64,000 bases of DNA, from NCBI GenBank assembly GCA_965267505.1, contig OZ254081.1:2666001-2730000 (forward strand). The letters are read 5' to 3'. A program made the translations under genes and the position numbers. Source of the stretch: JANQHS01 sp965267505. Its GTDB lineage: Bacteria > Bacteroidota > Bacteroidia > Cytophagales > CCMP332. This document shows, piece by piece, positions 36,801 to 46,023 of the stretch. How positions within the stretch are numbered: the first letter of the stretch is position 1; the number at the start of each line of letters is the position of its first letter. The notes beneath the pieces were generated by a model. The model saw only the letters and a list, made by a program, of their open reading frames with translations, did no database searches and had not been told where the DNA came from.

Positions 36801-39800
36801 TCTGACAATTACAAGTATTGGAAATGGAAATTGTCAAGCGGTTCAGGACTCAATTCTTATAACCTTCAAGCCCCTGCCAAAAATTGATGCTGGAGTTGAT
36901 ACAACGATTTGTGGTGATCTTCCATTCATTACCCTTTACGGGAGTTCAATCAGCTCTCCGGGTGGGGTGATCTGGTCCAGTAATGGGGTAGGAGGGATTT
37001 TCTCCAACTCTGACACTTTACCAAATGCTGATTATTATCCAAGCACTTCAGATTCCCTTGCTGGAGGAGTTTTACTATTCCTTACTGCGAGAAATACGGG
37101 GGTTTGCCCAGCTGTTACCGATACCCTTGATTTAACCATTACTCCAGGGGTTGTGGTAAATGCTGGAAGTGACATGACGGTTTGTGCGGATACATCTGCC
37201 ATTCCGTTGAATGCTGTGGTCACCAATGCTACAGGAGGTTTTTGGACAACTTCAGGAACAGGCACATTTTCTCCTGATACTTTGGATCCCACGGCATCCT
37301 ATATTCCATCATCATTTGATACTGCAGCAGGTATAGTTGTATTGACCTATACCTCAACGGGGAATGGCCAATGTTTTGCTCAATCCGCAAATATTACCAT
37401 CAACTTCCTTCCGGCACCCAAAGTCTTTGCAGGTCCGGATCAAACGCTTTGTTCCAACCAGGGAGTATTGAATCTATCAGGATCTGTCACTCATGCCTCG
37501 GGTGGAGTTTGGAGCACCAATGGAGCAGGAAGTTTTTCACCTGATTCAACTCAGCTCATTACAAATTACCTAATCAATCCTGCTGATACCGTCTCAGGAC
37601 TGGTGGAGCTTTATCTATTCACTACCGGTACCGGTATCTGTCGAACATACGTGGATACCATGACCCTTAATTTCCAACCGCAGATCCTTGTTCAGGCTGG
37701 AAACGATCTTTCGGTTTGTGCGGATGCTCCTTCGGTTCAATTAAATGGAATAGTTCAAAACTCTACAGGTGGAACCTGGTCAACATCAGGTAGCGGTTCA
37801 TTTAGTCCTTCAGTTACTGATTCAAATGCGGTATACATTCCTTCGGCGGGAGATGATTCGTTGGGAGTGGTTACCCTAAGATATACTTCAGACCCGTTTG
37901 CAAGTTGTGCTGCTTCTTTCGATGAATTGGTGCTTACCCTTACTCCAGGACCGACCGTAGATGCAGGTTTGGATCAAAGTTCCTGTGCATCTTCTCCTTC
38001 GATCACTTTGAATGGCTCGTTTACTGTTTCCACGGGAGCAAGATGGTCAACAGCCTCAGGCTTTGGATCATTCAGCCCTAATGATTCAGCTATGAATGCC
38101 GTATTTACTCCAACAGCAACACAAATTGGAAATGGTACAGTTGTGATTACCCTTACCACAACTGGCAATGGTGACTGTAATACCTATACAGACAATATGG
38201 TTTTAACCATACAACCCGATCCCGTAGCGGATGCAGGACCTGATATTACTATTTGTGCCGATACCCCAACCTTGCCTTTAAATGGGACAATTACCGGAGC
38301 AACGGGAGGACAATGGACTACCTTACCAAGCGGAGGTTTATTTAACCCTGATGACACCACCTTAAATGGAGCTTACCAGTATTCCCTGAGTGATGCCCTT
38401 AATGGGATGGGAATGGTATTCCTGACCTCCCGAGGAAATGGGGTTTGTCCTGCTGATGTGGATACGCTCAATCTCTTCATCACGCCTGCTCCAACCATTG
38501 ATGCCGGACCTGATACTCTTTGTAGTGATGAGACAGGAGTTGGCTTAACGGGTGTGGTGACGACTGCTACAGGCTTGTTCTGGGATACCACGGGAATCAC
38601 CGGAAGCTTCAGCCCAAACCCTTCATCCCCAACGGTTCTATTTACCCCATCAGCTGCTGAACTGGCTGCCGGTTCCGTTAAACTTTATCTGGTTTCTACA
38701 GGTAATGGAAACTGTAACCAGGTAATGGATTCGATTGTGATATTAACCAACCCGGCACCAACAGTTAATGCTGGAACCGACAAGGTACGCTGTGCTGATA
38801 ATCCAAGTGTTGCTTTAAATGGACAGATCACAATTTCTAGCAGTGCCTATTGGGAATCTTTAGGGGGTGGGTCTTTTGCACCTGATTCCAGCTCTCTTAC
38901 AGCTGTGTATACTCCAAGTGCATTGGATATTGCGAATGGGGGAGTGGACCTGGTATTGATCACAGATGACCCATCAATTTGTATTGAAGAAACGGATACT
39001 ATTCATATTTCGATAACCGGGGCTCCATCAATTGTTGCCGGGCCAGCTGTTGCACAATGTTCTGACAGGGACACTGTACAACTTTCAGCAGTACCAACCA
39101 TTGCAAATGGCGGTGTTTGGTCTACAAGTGGAAGCGGTTCGTTCATTGATTCTGCCTTACTCAATGCTGTTTATGTGGCATCAGCAGCTGATATTGCCCA
39201 GGACTCTATTTACCTGGTTGTTACCTCTACAGGAAACGGACTTTGTAATGCCGTAATTGATAGCACCCTCGTAATATTTAATCCTGCTCCTACAGTTGAC
39301 GCCGGACCTGATTATCCAATTTGTGATGATGCGGATACCATTTTCTTTTCAAGGGTCATTACCGTTGCTTCGGGTGGATTTTGGACGACGACGGGAGCAG
39401 GAACTTATATACCAAATGATTCTTCAGCAGTAACCATACAATACATAGTTGACTCGGCAGATTATGCTAATGGTGGCTTTTCAATGATCAATACAACCAC
39501 TGGTAATGGAGATTGTTTTGCGAGATCTGATTCTTCAAACATAACCTTCGAAGCATTCCCAACTGCCTCGATTTCGGTTCCAAACCAATGTGCGGTTGAT
39601 ACTGTAAATCTTATTGGAGCATTTACCAATAGTGCTCTTGCTTATTGGACTAGTTCAGGAACAGGCAACTTCATTCCTGACACTACCTCATTGAACGTTC
39701 AATACATCCCAAGTGCCGCCGATATTTTAGCAGGAGCGGTCGACATCTATTTCCAAACCACTGGTGCAGTGGCATGCTTCGATGCGATTGATAGTGTTAA

Positions 39801-42800
39801 CCTTAACCTGTCTCCACCACCCGAGGCTATTGCTGGAACGAATGATACCGTTTGTGCTGATACCGTTGGTTATCAATTGGCTGGGGTTGTGAACAATGCC
39901 ACTATAGGGGCATGGACCACCAGTGGAACAGGTACCTTCCTTCCTGATACTGGAACCCTGGCTGCAGTTTATGTTCCTTCTGCTGCTGATACAGCAGCTG
40001 GATCGGTATTCCTGGTTTTACAAACAGTAGATAATGGTTTATGTAGCCCTGATTTTGATACCCTTGAGTTGATCATCACTCCTGCACCATTTGTCGATGC
40101 CGGCCCTGGTGTTGTGTGTGATAATAATGCTGTCCTTGCAATTTCAGGCATAATTTATACAGCCACTGGCGGAGTCTGGACTACAAATGGAGATGGAACA
40201 TTTGCTGATTCAAGCCAATTAGCGACCGTTTACACGTTGGGGCCAAATGATCTTATAAATGCCACGGTGACCCTTCTATTGAGCTCCACTGGAAATGGGT
40301 CATGTAATTTGGCAGGTGATTCCATGGTGATCAATGTTACTCCTCCTCCGAGTGCGTTTGCTGGAAATGATACCACGATCTGTAGCGACCAAACAGGTAT
40401 TACCTTGAATGGATCTGTTATTACAGCTACAGGAGGAGGGTGGATCACTCTTGGAAGCGGAAGTTTTGCTGATACGACCGTGCTAAACACGACTTATACC
40501 TTCTCTCCTCAGGATATTGCTGATGACTCCGTGATTCTTGTTCTTGTCACAACGGGTAATGGCTCCTGCTTGCCTAGTGAGGATAGCATAATTATTTACT
40601 TTTCACCTACTCCAGTTATCTCAGCAGGGGATACAACAATCTGTCAGGGTTCAGGTGGAATCCCATTAACCGGAACATCCAGCATTGTTCCTACCTCGGT
40701 ATTCTGGTCCTCTACCGGAACCGGTAATTATACTCCGAACAATAACCTGAATACTACTTATAATCCTTCTCCGGCTGATATTACCAATGGCTCTGTCACA
40801 GCTATTCTTAGGGTAAGTGTTGCAGGATGTAACGACTATTTCGATTCCCTGGATATCCAATTCACTCCACCACCTGTTGTCAACCCCGGAGTTGTTCAGG
40901 TAGTCTGCGCAGATACAAATTTCATTCAGCTTAATGGTACAGTGTCAAATGCAGGAGGATTGGAATGGAGTAGCAATGGAACCGGGACATTCAATGATTC
41001 TTCATTGACCAATGCCCAATATTTCCTTAGCCTGGCGGACACAGCGATGGATACCATAACCTTCTATTTGACTTCTACCTCGAATGGTGGTTGTGTCGCT
41101 GATTTTGATTCCGTAGATCTTTTGATAACTCCGGCCCCAGTATTGGATGCGGGTCCGGACCAGGTGGTATGCGCAGACACGGGCACCATCAATATAAACA
41201 CCACTTTGTTCCATGCCGGGAATGTATTGTGGTCAACCACTGGGTCGAATAGTATTCTTCCTACTAATACATCACAAAACATAAACTATACGCTGTCAGC
41301 ATCGGACACGACCATGGACAGTTTGTATTTTTTCGTGGAAACACAAAATGCGGGCTCATGTAAAACCGTATTTGACACTGTCCTTGTGGAGGTTACTCCA
41401 GCTCCCACCTTGGTTTTCACCCCTAATACCATTTGTTCGGTTGACCCGAATATCCAATTAAATGCTCAGCTTACGGTAGCACAGGGAGTCTTATGGTCCA
41501 CTTCAGGAAGCGGAAACTTCATTCCAAATAATACAGACCCAATGGCCATTTACATACGTTCCGCTGCGGATAGCACTGCCGGATTCGTTTATATAAGGGG
41601 AAGATCTCAAAACCAGGGTAGCTGTAAAGAGATTTTGGATAGTCTACTAGTAAACTTTATTCCAGCACCGGAGGCTACGGTTGGGCCGGATCAACAGGTA
41701 TGCGATGATGCTGATACAATTGACCTATCTGGAATGGTTGTTACAGCAACAGGGGGAGTTTGGACCACCAATGGCAATGGGCTGATTACAGATACCACAA
41801 ATCTCACTACTCAATATGTTTTTGATCCTCAGGACTACATAGATAGCCTGATCACCTTCTACCTGACCACTACAGGCAATGGTACCTGTCTACCGGATGT
41901 GGATAGTTTGCAGGTTGCTGTTGTAAGTCCCGCTCCGGTGGCGGATGCAGGTACCGATTTCGTGGTCTGCGCAGATGTGCCATCCCTGCAGTTGTCCGGA
42001 AGCGTTACCAATGCTGCTGGAGGTAGTTGGAGTGGAGGAGCAGGATTTTACTCACCAAATCCAAACGATCTGTTGGCTATCTATTTCCCTGATTCTGCTG
42101 ATACCGTTGGAACTGCTCCTGTTCCTTTATTCCTACAAACCTTTGGGGGAAATGCCGTTTGCCAATCGGATATTGATACTGTCTTAATTGTATTTGCAAA
42201 CTCTCCAAATTTGGATGCAGGCCTTGATCAAACCATATGTGAAGACTCAGCTATTGCAACATTGAATGCAACCGTATCAGCTGGGAATCCAATTATATGG
42301 ACCAGCTCAGGAACCGGAACTTTCTCTGATTCTTCAGATGTCAATGCTCAGTATTTTGCATCACCCCAGGATATTACGGATAGTGTGGTTAATCTCCTGG
42401 TATCGACTACTGGAGCAAATGGCTGTCAGATCGTAACGGACCAGGTAAAAATATTCATCAGACCTGGCCCTCAGGCTGATGCAGGATTCCCGAGCACCAT
42501 ATGCGCTGACGAAACTGCGGTTCCATTGTCCGGAAGCTTTCTGAATGCAGGAGGTTCAGTATGGACAACAAGTGGGACAGGAACTTTTGCCGACTCAAGT
42601 CAGGCTGTGACCACTTATTTTCCATCCGATACAGATACCGCATTAGGGTTGATTAATTTAACTCTTACGACAATTGCAAATGCAGGTTGTAATGCAGCTG
42701 ATAGCACCATCCAATTGAATATAACTCCAGCAGTTACCCTTGATGCAGGCCCTGATCAGGTTGTATGTTCCAATGCATTGGATGTTCAGTTGATTGCCAC

Positions 42801-45800
42801 TGCAACGGTTGCTACCAGCGTTCAATGGTCAAGTGTTAATAATGGGGTGTTCTCTCCTTCATCCAACGGATTCACTCCTCGATACTTCTTTGATTCTCTT
42901 GATTACTTGCAGGATTCCATTTACCTGACTGCCACTACGCCAAACATCAACGGCTGTCTTTCAAAATCCGATTCTGCAAAGATCATTTTTGTTCCAAATC
43001 CAACTGTGGATGCTGGTGTGGATCAAGTATTGTGTTCGGATAATCCTATTGCAACTTTGAATGGGGTCGTAACGGTTGCCGGCGGTGGAAGGTGGACAAC
43101 ATCAGGTTCTGGTACATTCTTACCCAATGATTCTGCATTGAATGCAACCTATCAAATGTCAGCAGCGGATATTTTGGCCCAGTCTGTTAACCTGGCACTA
43201 ACAAGTATTCAAAACGGACAGTGCGATTCAATTACTGATTTTGTTAACATTTCAATAGTTCCAGCACCTTCCGTGGATGCAGGTGGAAATCAGACCATTT
43301 GTTATAGCCAGGGTACCGTTACTGTTTCCGGATTTGTTACTGATCAATCCTCTGTTTCCTGGAGTAGTACTGGAACCGGTAACTTTAGTGCAGGTAGTTC
43401 AGTCACTACTGATTACAACCTCACCACAGCTGACCGAAACGCAGGTTCAGTCACTTTGTATTTGCAGGCAAACGGAAATGGAAGTTGCGCACCAGTTATT
43501 GATTCTCTCATTATCAATGTTCTTCCGATTATTTCGGTTAGTGCTGGGCCTGATTTAACTATTTGCGCTGACTTGGATTCAGTGGTCCTTTTGGGTACAG
43601 TTCAAGGAGCTTCCTCAGTAGGCTGGATCAGCTCGGGAACAGGTCTATTTGCCCCTTCACACGCTGTAATTGACCCAACCTATTTCCCAAGTCTGGCGGA
43701 TGATATTCTTGGAACCGTTGGACTCACCGTAACTACTGATTCCTTATTGTGTCCACCGTTGTCTGACGGTATGGTATTGACTATTACCCCAGCACCGACC
43801 ATTACCCTCGGTCCGGATCAACTGGTTTGTAATAGCGAGGATTCCGTGTTGTTAACAAGCACAGTAACCGTCGCATCAGGAATACTTTGGACAAGCTCAG
43901 GAACGGGTACCTTTTTACCAAGTGACAGTGCTTTCAACCCTGTTTATCAACCAACTGCTGCGGATGTAGCAGCTTCTAACATTTTAATCACAGCCACAAC
44001 CACTGGGAATGGAACTTGTAACCCTGTCTCTGACGTGACCTTGGTCTCATTCAAGCCGGATCCGAGCGTAGATGCTGGTTTTGATCAAACAGTGTGTGCA
44101 GCTACTTCAGGAGTTTCTTTAAGTGGAATTGTCAACGATGCAGGAGGCGGGCTTTGGACTTCAAATGGTGGTGGAGTATTTGTTCCTTCTCCCACCAGCT
44201 TGAACGCGGTTTATGTTCCTAATGCATCGGACACTGTTGCAGGATCAATTGAGATATATCTTGAATCTCAATTCGAGGATGGTTGTGTAAAGGATTTTGA
44301 TACGATGGTGGTGAACTTTGATCCCTTGCATGTGGTGACCACAGGTCAGTTTGATGCTTGCGCTGATGCCACAGGAATTCTACTTAGTGGTACTGTCTTT
44401 AATTCTAATGGAGGAACATGGACTACGAACGGGGGAGGGATATTCTCCCCAGGAGGCTCGGATCTTACGGTTACCTATGTTCCGTCAGCATCCGATTTCA
44501 CAAATGGCTCTGTGATCCTGACTCTTACTTCAAATCCTTTTGGGGCCTGTCCTCAGGAAACAGATGATGCTACTATAATTATTACTGATCTTCCGATCGC
44601 TAATGCCGGAGAGGAGCAAACCATTTGCCGTGGGGCACAGGCCACTCTTGTGCCCATTATTGAAAGTGGAAACAACTATGACTGGTTTACTTTGGACAGC
44701 ATCAATATTGGAAATTCCGGGATCATTGATGTGGTAGCCAGCTCAGATACCATGTTTGTTTTGCGGGTTACCGACATTAATGGCTGTATTTCCTATGACA
44801 CCGCGGACGTATTTGTGGTTGATCCACCGGATTTCACTCTGCAGGATCATTTCTGCTTTGAGGAAGGGCTTGTTATCAACTCAAATCCATCGTTTGATCC
44901 ACTTCTTGGCACTTATCAGTGGATAAGAAATGATTCCGTTTTGGTGAATGAAAACAACGATTCTTTGCTGGTTGAATCTCATGGAGATCATATTGTGGTT
45001 TATAATTTCGAAAGTTGTAGCGTTTCCGACACCACTACGGTCACTCTACCTCCGATCCTGAACGGAGAAACCACTTATGCCTGCGATGGGGATACGGTAA
45101 CCGTTAGGATAGATTCGCATCCTGGAGCAAACTACCAGTGGTTTAGGGATGGAGTTGATCAGGGAGTAAACTCAAGTACCATTCTTGCCACTGCAAGTGA
45201 TAGTGCAGTGTATTCAGTAGTAGTAACGGATACGCTTACCTGCGTAAGTTCTGATACGATCCTTTTGGTACCTGTACCTCCTCCAGTCTTAGCACTTGAA
45301 GATATTAATGCCTGCATTGGCGACAGAGTTATGTTGGATGGCAGACCAGTAAATCTGATTGACTCCCTTGAATCAACCTATCAATGGTTCCAAAATGGAG
45401 AGATCCTACCCGGTGAAACTTCACCTGATCTTACAGTAACAGATTCGGGTAGCTATGCGATGGAATATGCTTTGGGTTCATGTATGAGTCGAGACTCCTC
45501 TTACGTAGCCTTCAGAGACCTTCCGATTCCGGATAATGATCCAAAGGAAATATTCTGTAAAGAACTGGCAGCCACCATTCCTCTGGATGCCGGCCCAGCA
45601 ACCCGATATTTCTGGTTCTATACGGGGGATACCACAAGGATCTCTGAGCATGATGACTTCGGCTATTTCTACTTTGAGGTTTACAATGAGTGGGATTGTA
45701 AAGAGGTGGATAGTATCCTTGTGGAAGAGAACTGCCCGCCAACTATTTTCTTCCCAAATGCATTTTCACCTAATGGAGATAACATTGATGATTTTTATAA

Positions 45801-46020
45801 GATTTTTGGTAATAATTTTGCCAACATGGAATTCAAGATCTATAACCGTTGGGGTGAGGTGATCTTTAGAGCGACAACCAAAGAAGAGGTTTGGGACGGC
45901 ACCTACTTAGGTGAGGAAATGCCAGCTGGAGTATATCCTTGGACGGCTACTTGGGAAGGGGTTTTTGCCGGTCAGGAAGGTCCCTTTACTGCTAACGGAA
46001 GTGTTACCCTTATAAGGTAG
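30838..46020 (+). CDS. Giant (5060-residue) T9SS-secreted repeat adhesin with type B sorting domain
   Basis: The protein has an N-terminal signal peptide (hydrophobic residues about 20-41, ending SIAQP). A cysteine-rich N-terminal domain follows (about 43-205: CCGSSNPDRCIEFF, GFKFDIASGAQPSGAL, GPHRITFCKPG), then one Ig-like unit. About 48 diverged repeats of about 88 residues span residues 333-4587. Each repeat begins x-A-G-x-D-x-x-x-C and continues L-x-G-x-x-x-x-A-x-G-G-x-W-S-x-x-G-x-G-x-F, Y-x-P-S-A-x-D and L-x-L-x-T-x-G-N-G-x-C. The array ends in several PKD/Ig-like domains (about 4590-4960). The last 95 residues (FFPNAFSPNGDNIDDFYKI, F-K-I-Y-N-R-W-G-E, VWDGTYLGEEMPAGVY) are the gliding-associated CHU_C/type B sorting domain. 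It should be exported by T9SS and held at the surface as a fibrous adhesin or gliding filament, with the adjacent PorP/SprF proteins as partners. It is asparagine-, threonine- and glycine-rich and very poor in lysine. Confidence 0.93.
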   Translation: MQKPRISTIILREKYVLEGPKVLFFAFFWVAVLFFSNSSIAQPCDPSTPTFTVDLSGSPDSVWISTAVKRSGQCCGSSNPDRCIEFFLTLDSGAQGFKFDIASGAQPSGALFYQIACGPPTPVGTPLCLNDPGPHRITFCKPGSNLNQYRITSIAKPEASPPTVVSDGCSAIIFAKNYIESSLQWTSVPFDPDHVSYMDCTSGCDTVNIQIDSADSPPDSIIYQVTGIPEGGCNTDSVTLQITVYFVSDKFVEILPKDPSICFGGVNTSVTANGNGGAPPYAFEWYDSLGAFVGNTATIPVWVGWYYVVMTDSTDCPPVFDTVYVTANPSAISADAGPALSSCKNNPDIALQGSVIVATGGRWSGGGGSYNPHDSSLTAIYTPTNAELTAGSVTLTLTTIGNGICPAVTDQVTISYLDSPLVNAGGPYVSCGNNSQIILNGTVTNAGGGRWSGGSGTYSPNDSSLVATYTPTPTEIANGGFIITLTSIQNGNCIPVSDTALVTITPAPTVDPGPDHTVCANNPDVLLNASVTVAGGATWSGGGGTFSGGVNGLINNTYTPSPLEITNGVANLTLTTFGSTGCIEVDSTVTITITPAPVVFAGNDISICANNATASLNGSVTIAAGGRWSGGLGNFNPHDSSLTATYIPTAGEITNGFVDLILSSYGNGNCLVERDTVRINITPAPTIFAGPDTALCGNNPNVPLNGMITVASGATWSGGLGAYSNGVGSLTGTYTPTPAEITGGAVTLVLTTTSGLGNCLAVSDSFDVTFAPGPTVNAGNDTTVCGNSPVVSLNGSLTVATQGTWSTSGTGMFSGINDLNSTYTLSAADITAGTVTLTLTTSAGVGICNDVSDDVVVTILPGPSVAAGPDQIVCSTAPDVSLAGTFSNAAGITWSGDLGGAYNPSNTDPLAVYTPTATEITNGSAQLIITTNNIDGCPDEADTVDISIIPGPVANAGTIQPTCANNAAVNLSGSVQNAGGGVWTGAGTFLPNNQDLTGTYIPSAFEIGIGFSSLILRTDSNGICPEDRDTVDFFIIPAPQANAGNDQTVCANNPTTSFTGTIILGDPLQSTWSGGSGTYVPNPPTGLNLTYTPSATEISTGFVDLVFSTNRSGCLPVFDTVRLNVSPSPIVDAGVDQTVCANNADVTLNGSVLNSGGGRWTAINGTGSFSPHDSLLNAVYSPSDADTAQGFVTMVLTSIQNGSCVAVSDTMVITITDAPTVNPGSLITICANNAVATLNGSMTVATGGVWSGGNGLFTLNNSDLNATYVPTATEISNGGLFMTLTTTQGLGNCNAVSDSVRIDITPAPTVNAGNDQSVCADNAAVTLNGSMTIATQAQWTGGNGLFAPDNQTLNATYTPSATEISNGSVTLSLVTTMQGNCTSVSDAMTITIGPPPTVNAGNDQDVCGDLAPVALNGQVTVALGGTWSTANGGGGFSPSPDSLNAVYNPVSADTALGSITLTLTSTNNQGCNSRTDDVVINFVSAPTVDAGVGSTVCTNDFPIVLNGSGSQSIWSGGTGTFAPDTAALNASYTPSATEVANGSVTLTLTTIPNAFCPAISSSVTYPLVNGPSVNAGTDQIICGSSASANLSGAFSNTTGIVWTTLGSGTFSDSSSITSSYTFSATDRLNDSVLVVISSVPNGICSIASDTVVLYILEEIIANAGPDLTACADASGVNIVGNITGATGGVWTTLGGGSFSPDSASLAVSYVPVPGDTSGSVLIALTSTGNNGCPADVDTMFINFYPAPRSLPGPDDTVCADLALVPISGSVLHATSSVWSTSGSGSFSPLASDLNTNYVPSAADTAAGGVYLTLKTFGPGTCNSVVDSFFLNIDPAPVVNAGSNIIVCADNPVVPLNGTVWNAGGGVWSSSGTGSFLPDSFDINGTYVLSTADSAAGIVTLDLTSTNNGFCNAVTDQLLITTTPAPTVSAGPDIEVCADVASIPLSGAVTVSGGGRWSTSGFGSFTPNDSALNAAYVPDPLDTAVGSVILTITSIGNGNCQAVQDSILITFKPLPKIDAGVDTTICGDLPFITLYGSSISSPGGVIWSSNGVGGIFSNSDTLPNADYYPSTSDSLAGGVLLFLTARNTGVCPAVTDTLDLTITPGVVVNAGSDMTVCADTSAIPLNAVVTNATGGFWTTSGTGTFSPDTLDPTASYIPSSFDTAAGIVVLTYTSTGNGQCFAQSANITINFLPAPKVFAGPDQTLCSNQGVLNLSGSVTHASGGVWSTNGAGSFSPDSTQLITNYLINPADTVSGLVELYLFTTGTGICRTYVDTMTLNFQPQILVQAGNDLSVCADAPSVQLNGIVQNSTGGTWSTSGSGSFSPSVTDSNAVYIPSAGDDSLGVVTLRYTSDPFASCAASFDELVLTLTPGPTVDAGLDQSSCASSPSITLNGSFTVSTGARWSTASGFGSFSPNDSAMNAVFTPTATQIGNGTVVITLTTTGNGDCNTYTDNMVLTIQPDPVADAGPDITICADTPTLPLNGTITGATGGQWTTLPSGGLFNPDDTTLNGAYQYSLSDALNGMGMVFLTSRGNGVCPADVDTLNLFITPAPTIDAGPDTLCSDETGVGLTGVVTTATGLFWDTTGITGSFSPNPSSPTVLFTPSAAELAAGSVKLYLVSTGNGNCNQVMDSIVILTNPAPTVNAGTDKVRCADNPSVALNGQITISSSAYWESLGGGSFAPDSSSLTAVYTPSALDIANGGVDLVLITDDPSICIEETDTIHISITGAPSIVAGPAVAQCSDRDTVQLSAVPTIANGGVWSTSGSGSFIDSALLNAVYVASAADIAQDSIYLVVTSTGNGLCNAVIDSTLVIFNPAPTVDAGPDYPICDDADTIFFSRVITVASGGFWTTTGAGTYIPNDSSAVTIQYIVDSADYANGGFSMINTTTGNGDCFARSDSSNITFEAFPTASISVPNQCAVDTVNLIGAFTNSALAYWTSSGTGNFIPDTTSLNVQYIPSAADILAGAVDIYFQTTGAVACFDAIDSVNLNLSPPPEAIAGTNDTVCADTVGYQLAGVVNNATIGAWTTSGTGTFLPDTGTLAAVYVPSAADTAAGSVFLVLQTVDNGLCSPDFDTLELIITPAPFVDAGPGVVCDNNAVLAISGIIYTATGGVWTTNGDGTFADSSQLATVYTLGPNDLINATVTLLLSSTGNGSCNLAGDSMVINVTPPPSAFAGNDTTICSDQTGITLNGSVITATGGGWITLGSGSFADTTVLNTTYTFSPQDIADDSVILVLVTTGNGSCLPSEDSIIIYFSPTPVISAGDTTICQGSGGIPLTGTSSIVPTSVFWSSTGTGNYTPNNNLNTTYNPSPADITNGSVTAILRVSVAGCNDYFDSLDIQFTPPPVVNPGVVQVVCADTNFIQLNGTVSNAGGLEWSSNGTGTFNDSSLTNAQYFLSLADTAMDTITFYLTSTSNGGCVADFDSVDLLITPAPVLDAGPDQVVCADTGTININTTLFHAGNVLWSTTGSNSILPTNTSQNINYTLSASDTTMDSLYFFVETQNAGSCKTVFDTVLVEVTPAPTLVFTPNTICSVDPNIQLNAQLTVAQGVLWSTSGSGNFIPNNTDPMAIYIRSAADSTAGFVYIRGRSQNQGSCKEILDSLLVNFIPAPEATVGPDQQVCDDADTIDLSGMVVTATGGVWTTNGNGLITDTTNLTTQYVFDPQDYIDSLITFYLTTTGNGTCLPDVDSLQVAVVSPAPVADAGTDFVVCADVPSLQLSGSVTNAAGGSWSGGAGFYSPNPNDLLAIYFPDSADTVGTAPVPLFLQTFGGNAVCQSDIDTVLIVFANSPNLDAGLDQTICEDSAIATLNATVSAGNPIIWTSSGTGTFSDSSDVNAQYFASPQDITDSVVNLLVSTTGANGCQIVTDQVKIFIRPGPQADAGFPSTICADETAVPLSGSFLNAGGSVWTTSGTGTFADSSQAVTTYFPSDTDTALGLINLTLTTIANAGCNAADSTIQLNITPAVTLDAGPDQVVCSNALDVQLIATATVATSVQWSSVNNGVFSPSSNGFTPRYFFDSLDYLQDSIYLTATTPNINGCLSKSDSAKIIFVPNPTVDAGVDQVLCSDNPIATLNGVVTVAGGGRWTTSGSGTFLPNDSALNATYQMSAADILAQSVNLALTSIQNGQCDSITDFVNISIVPAPSVDAGGNQTICYSQGTVTVSGFVTDQSSVSWSSTGTGNFSAGSSVTTDYNLTTADRNAGSVTLYLQANGNGSCAPVIDSLIINVLPIISVSAGPDLTICADLDSVVLLGTVQGASSVGWISSGTGLFAPSHAVIDPTYFPSLADDILGTVGLTVTTDSLLCPPLSDGMVLTITPAPTITLGPDQLVCNSEDSVLLTSTVTVASGILWTSSGTGTFLPSDSAFNPVYQPTAADVAASNILITATTTGNGTCNPVSDVTLVSFKPDPSVDAGFDQTVCAATSGVSLSGIVNDAGGGLWTSNGGGVFVPSPTSLNAVYVPNASDTVAGSIEIYLESQFEDGCVKDFDTMVVNFDPLHVVTTGQFDACADATGILLSGTVFNSNGGTWTTNGGGIFSPGGSDLTVTYVPSASDFTNGSVILTLTSNPFGACPQETDDATIIITDLPIANAGEEQTICRGAQATLVPIIESGNNYDWFTLDSINIGNSGIIDVVASSDTMFVLRVTDINGCISYDTADVFVVDPPDFTLQDHFCFEEGLVINSNPSFDPLLGTYQWIRNDSVLVNENNDSLLVESHGDHIVVYNFESCSVSDTTTVTLPPILNGETTYACDGDTVTVRIDSHPGANYQWFRDGVDQGVNSSTILATASDSAVYSVVVTDTLTCVSSDTILLVPVPPPVLALEDINACIGDRVMLDGRPVNLIDSLESTYQWFQNGEILPGETSPDLTVTDSGSYAMEYALGSCMSRDSSYVAFRDLPIPDNDPKEIFCKELAATIPLDAGPATRYFWFYTGDTTRISEHDDFGYFYFEVYNEWDCKEVDSILVEENCPPTIFFPNAFSPNGDNIDDFYKIFGNNFANMEFKIYNRWGEVIFRATTKEEVWDGTYLGEEMPAGVYPWTATWEGVFAGQEGPFTANGSVTLIR
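31838..44590 (+). repeat. About 48 tandem coding repeats of ~266 bp
   Basis: In-frame repeats of about 266 bp (about 88 codons) run without interruption. They are diverged at both nucleotide and protein level; short strings such as GTTTGTGCGGATAATGCGG recur, but no two adjacent units are identical. Nearly every unit encodes two cysteines, one 9 residues into the unit and one about 60 residues later, which suggests one disulfide per unit. Unit boundaries were set by eye from the A-G-x-D motif. Confidence 0.85.
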
Positions 46021-46023
46021 GGA

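Noticed and set aside
32382..41282. Many minus-strand open frames of 60-120 codons inside the giant gene (for example 32382-32744 and 34887-35237).
   Set aside because: They lie antisense to the repeat array, recur with repeat periodicity and have compositions set by the coding strand (P-, V- and T-rich); they are shadows.
31838..44590. Could the array be a CRISPR or a non-coding satellite?
   Set aside because: The period is about 266 bp, always in frame, with no identical short repeats or unique spacers; it encodes protein domains.
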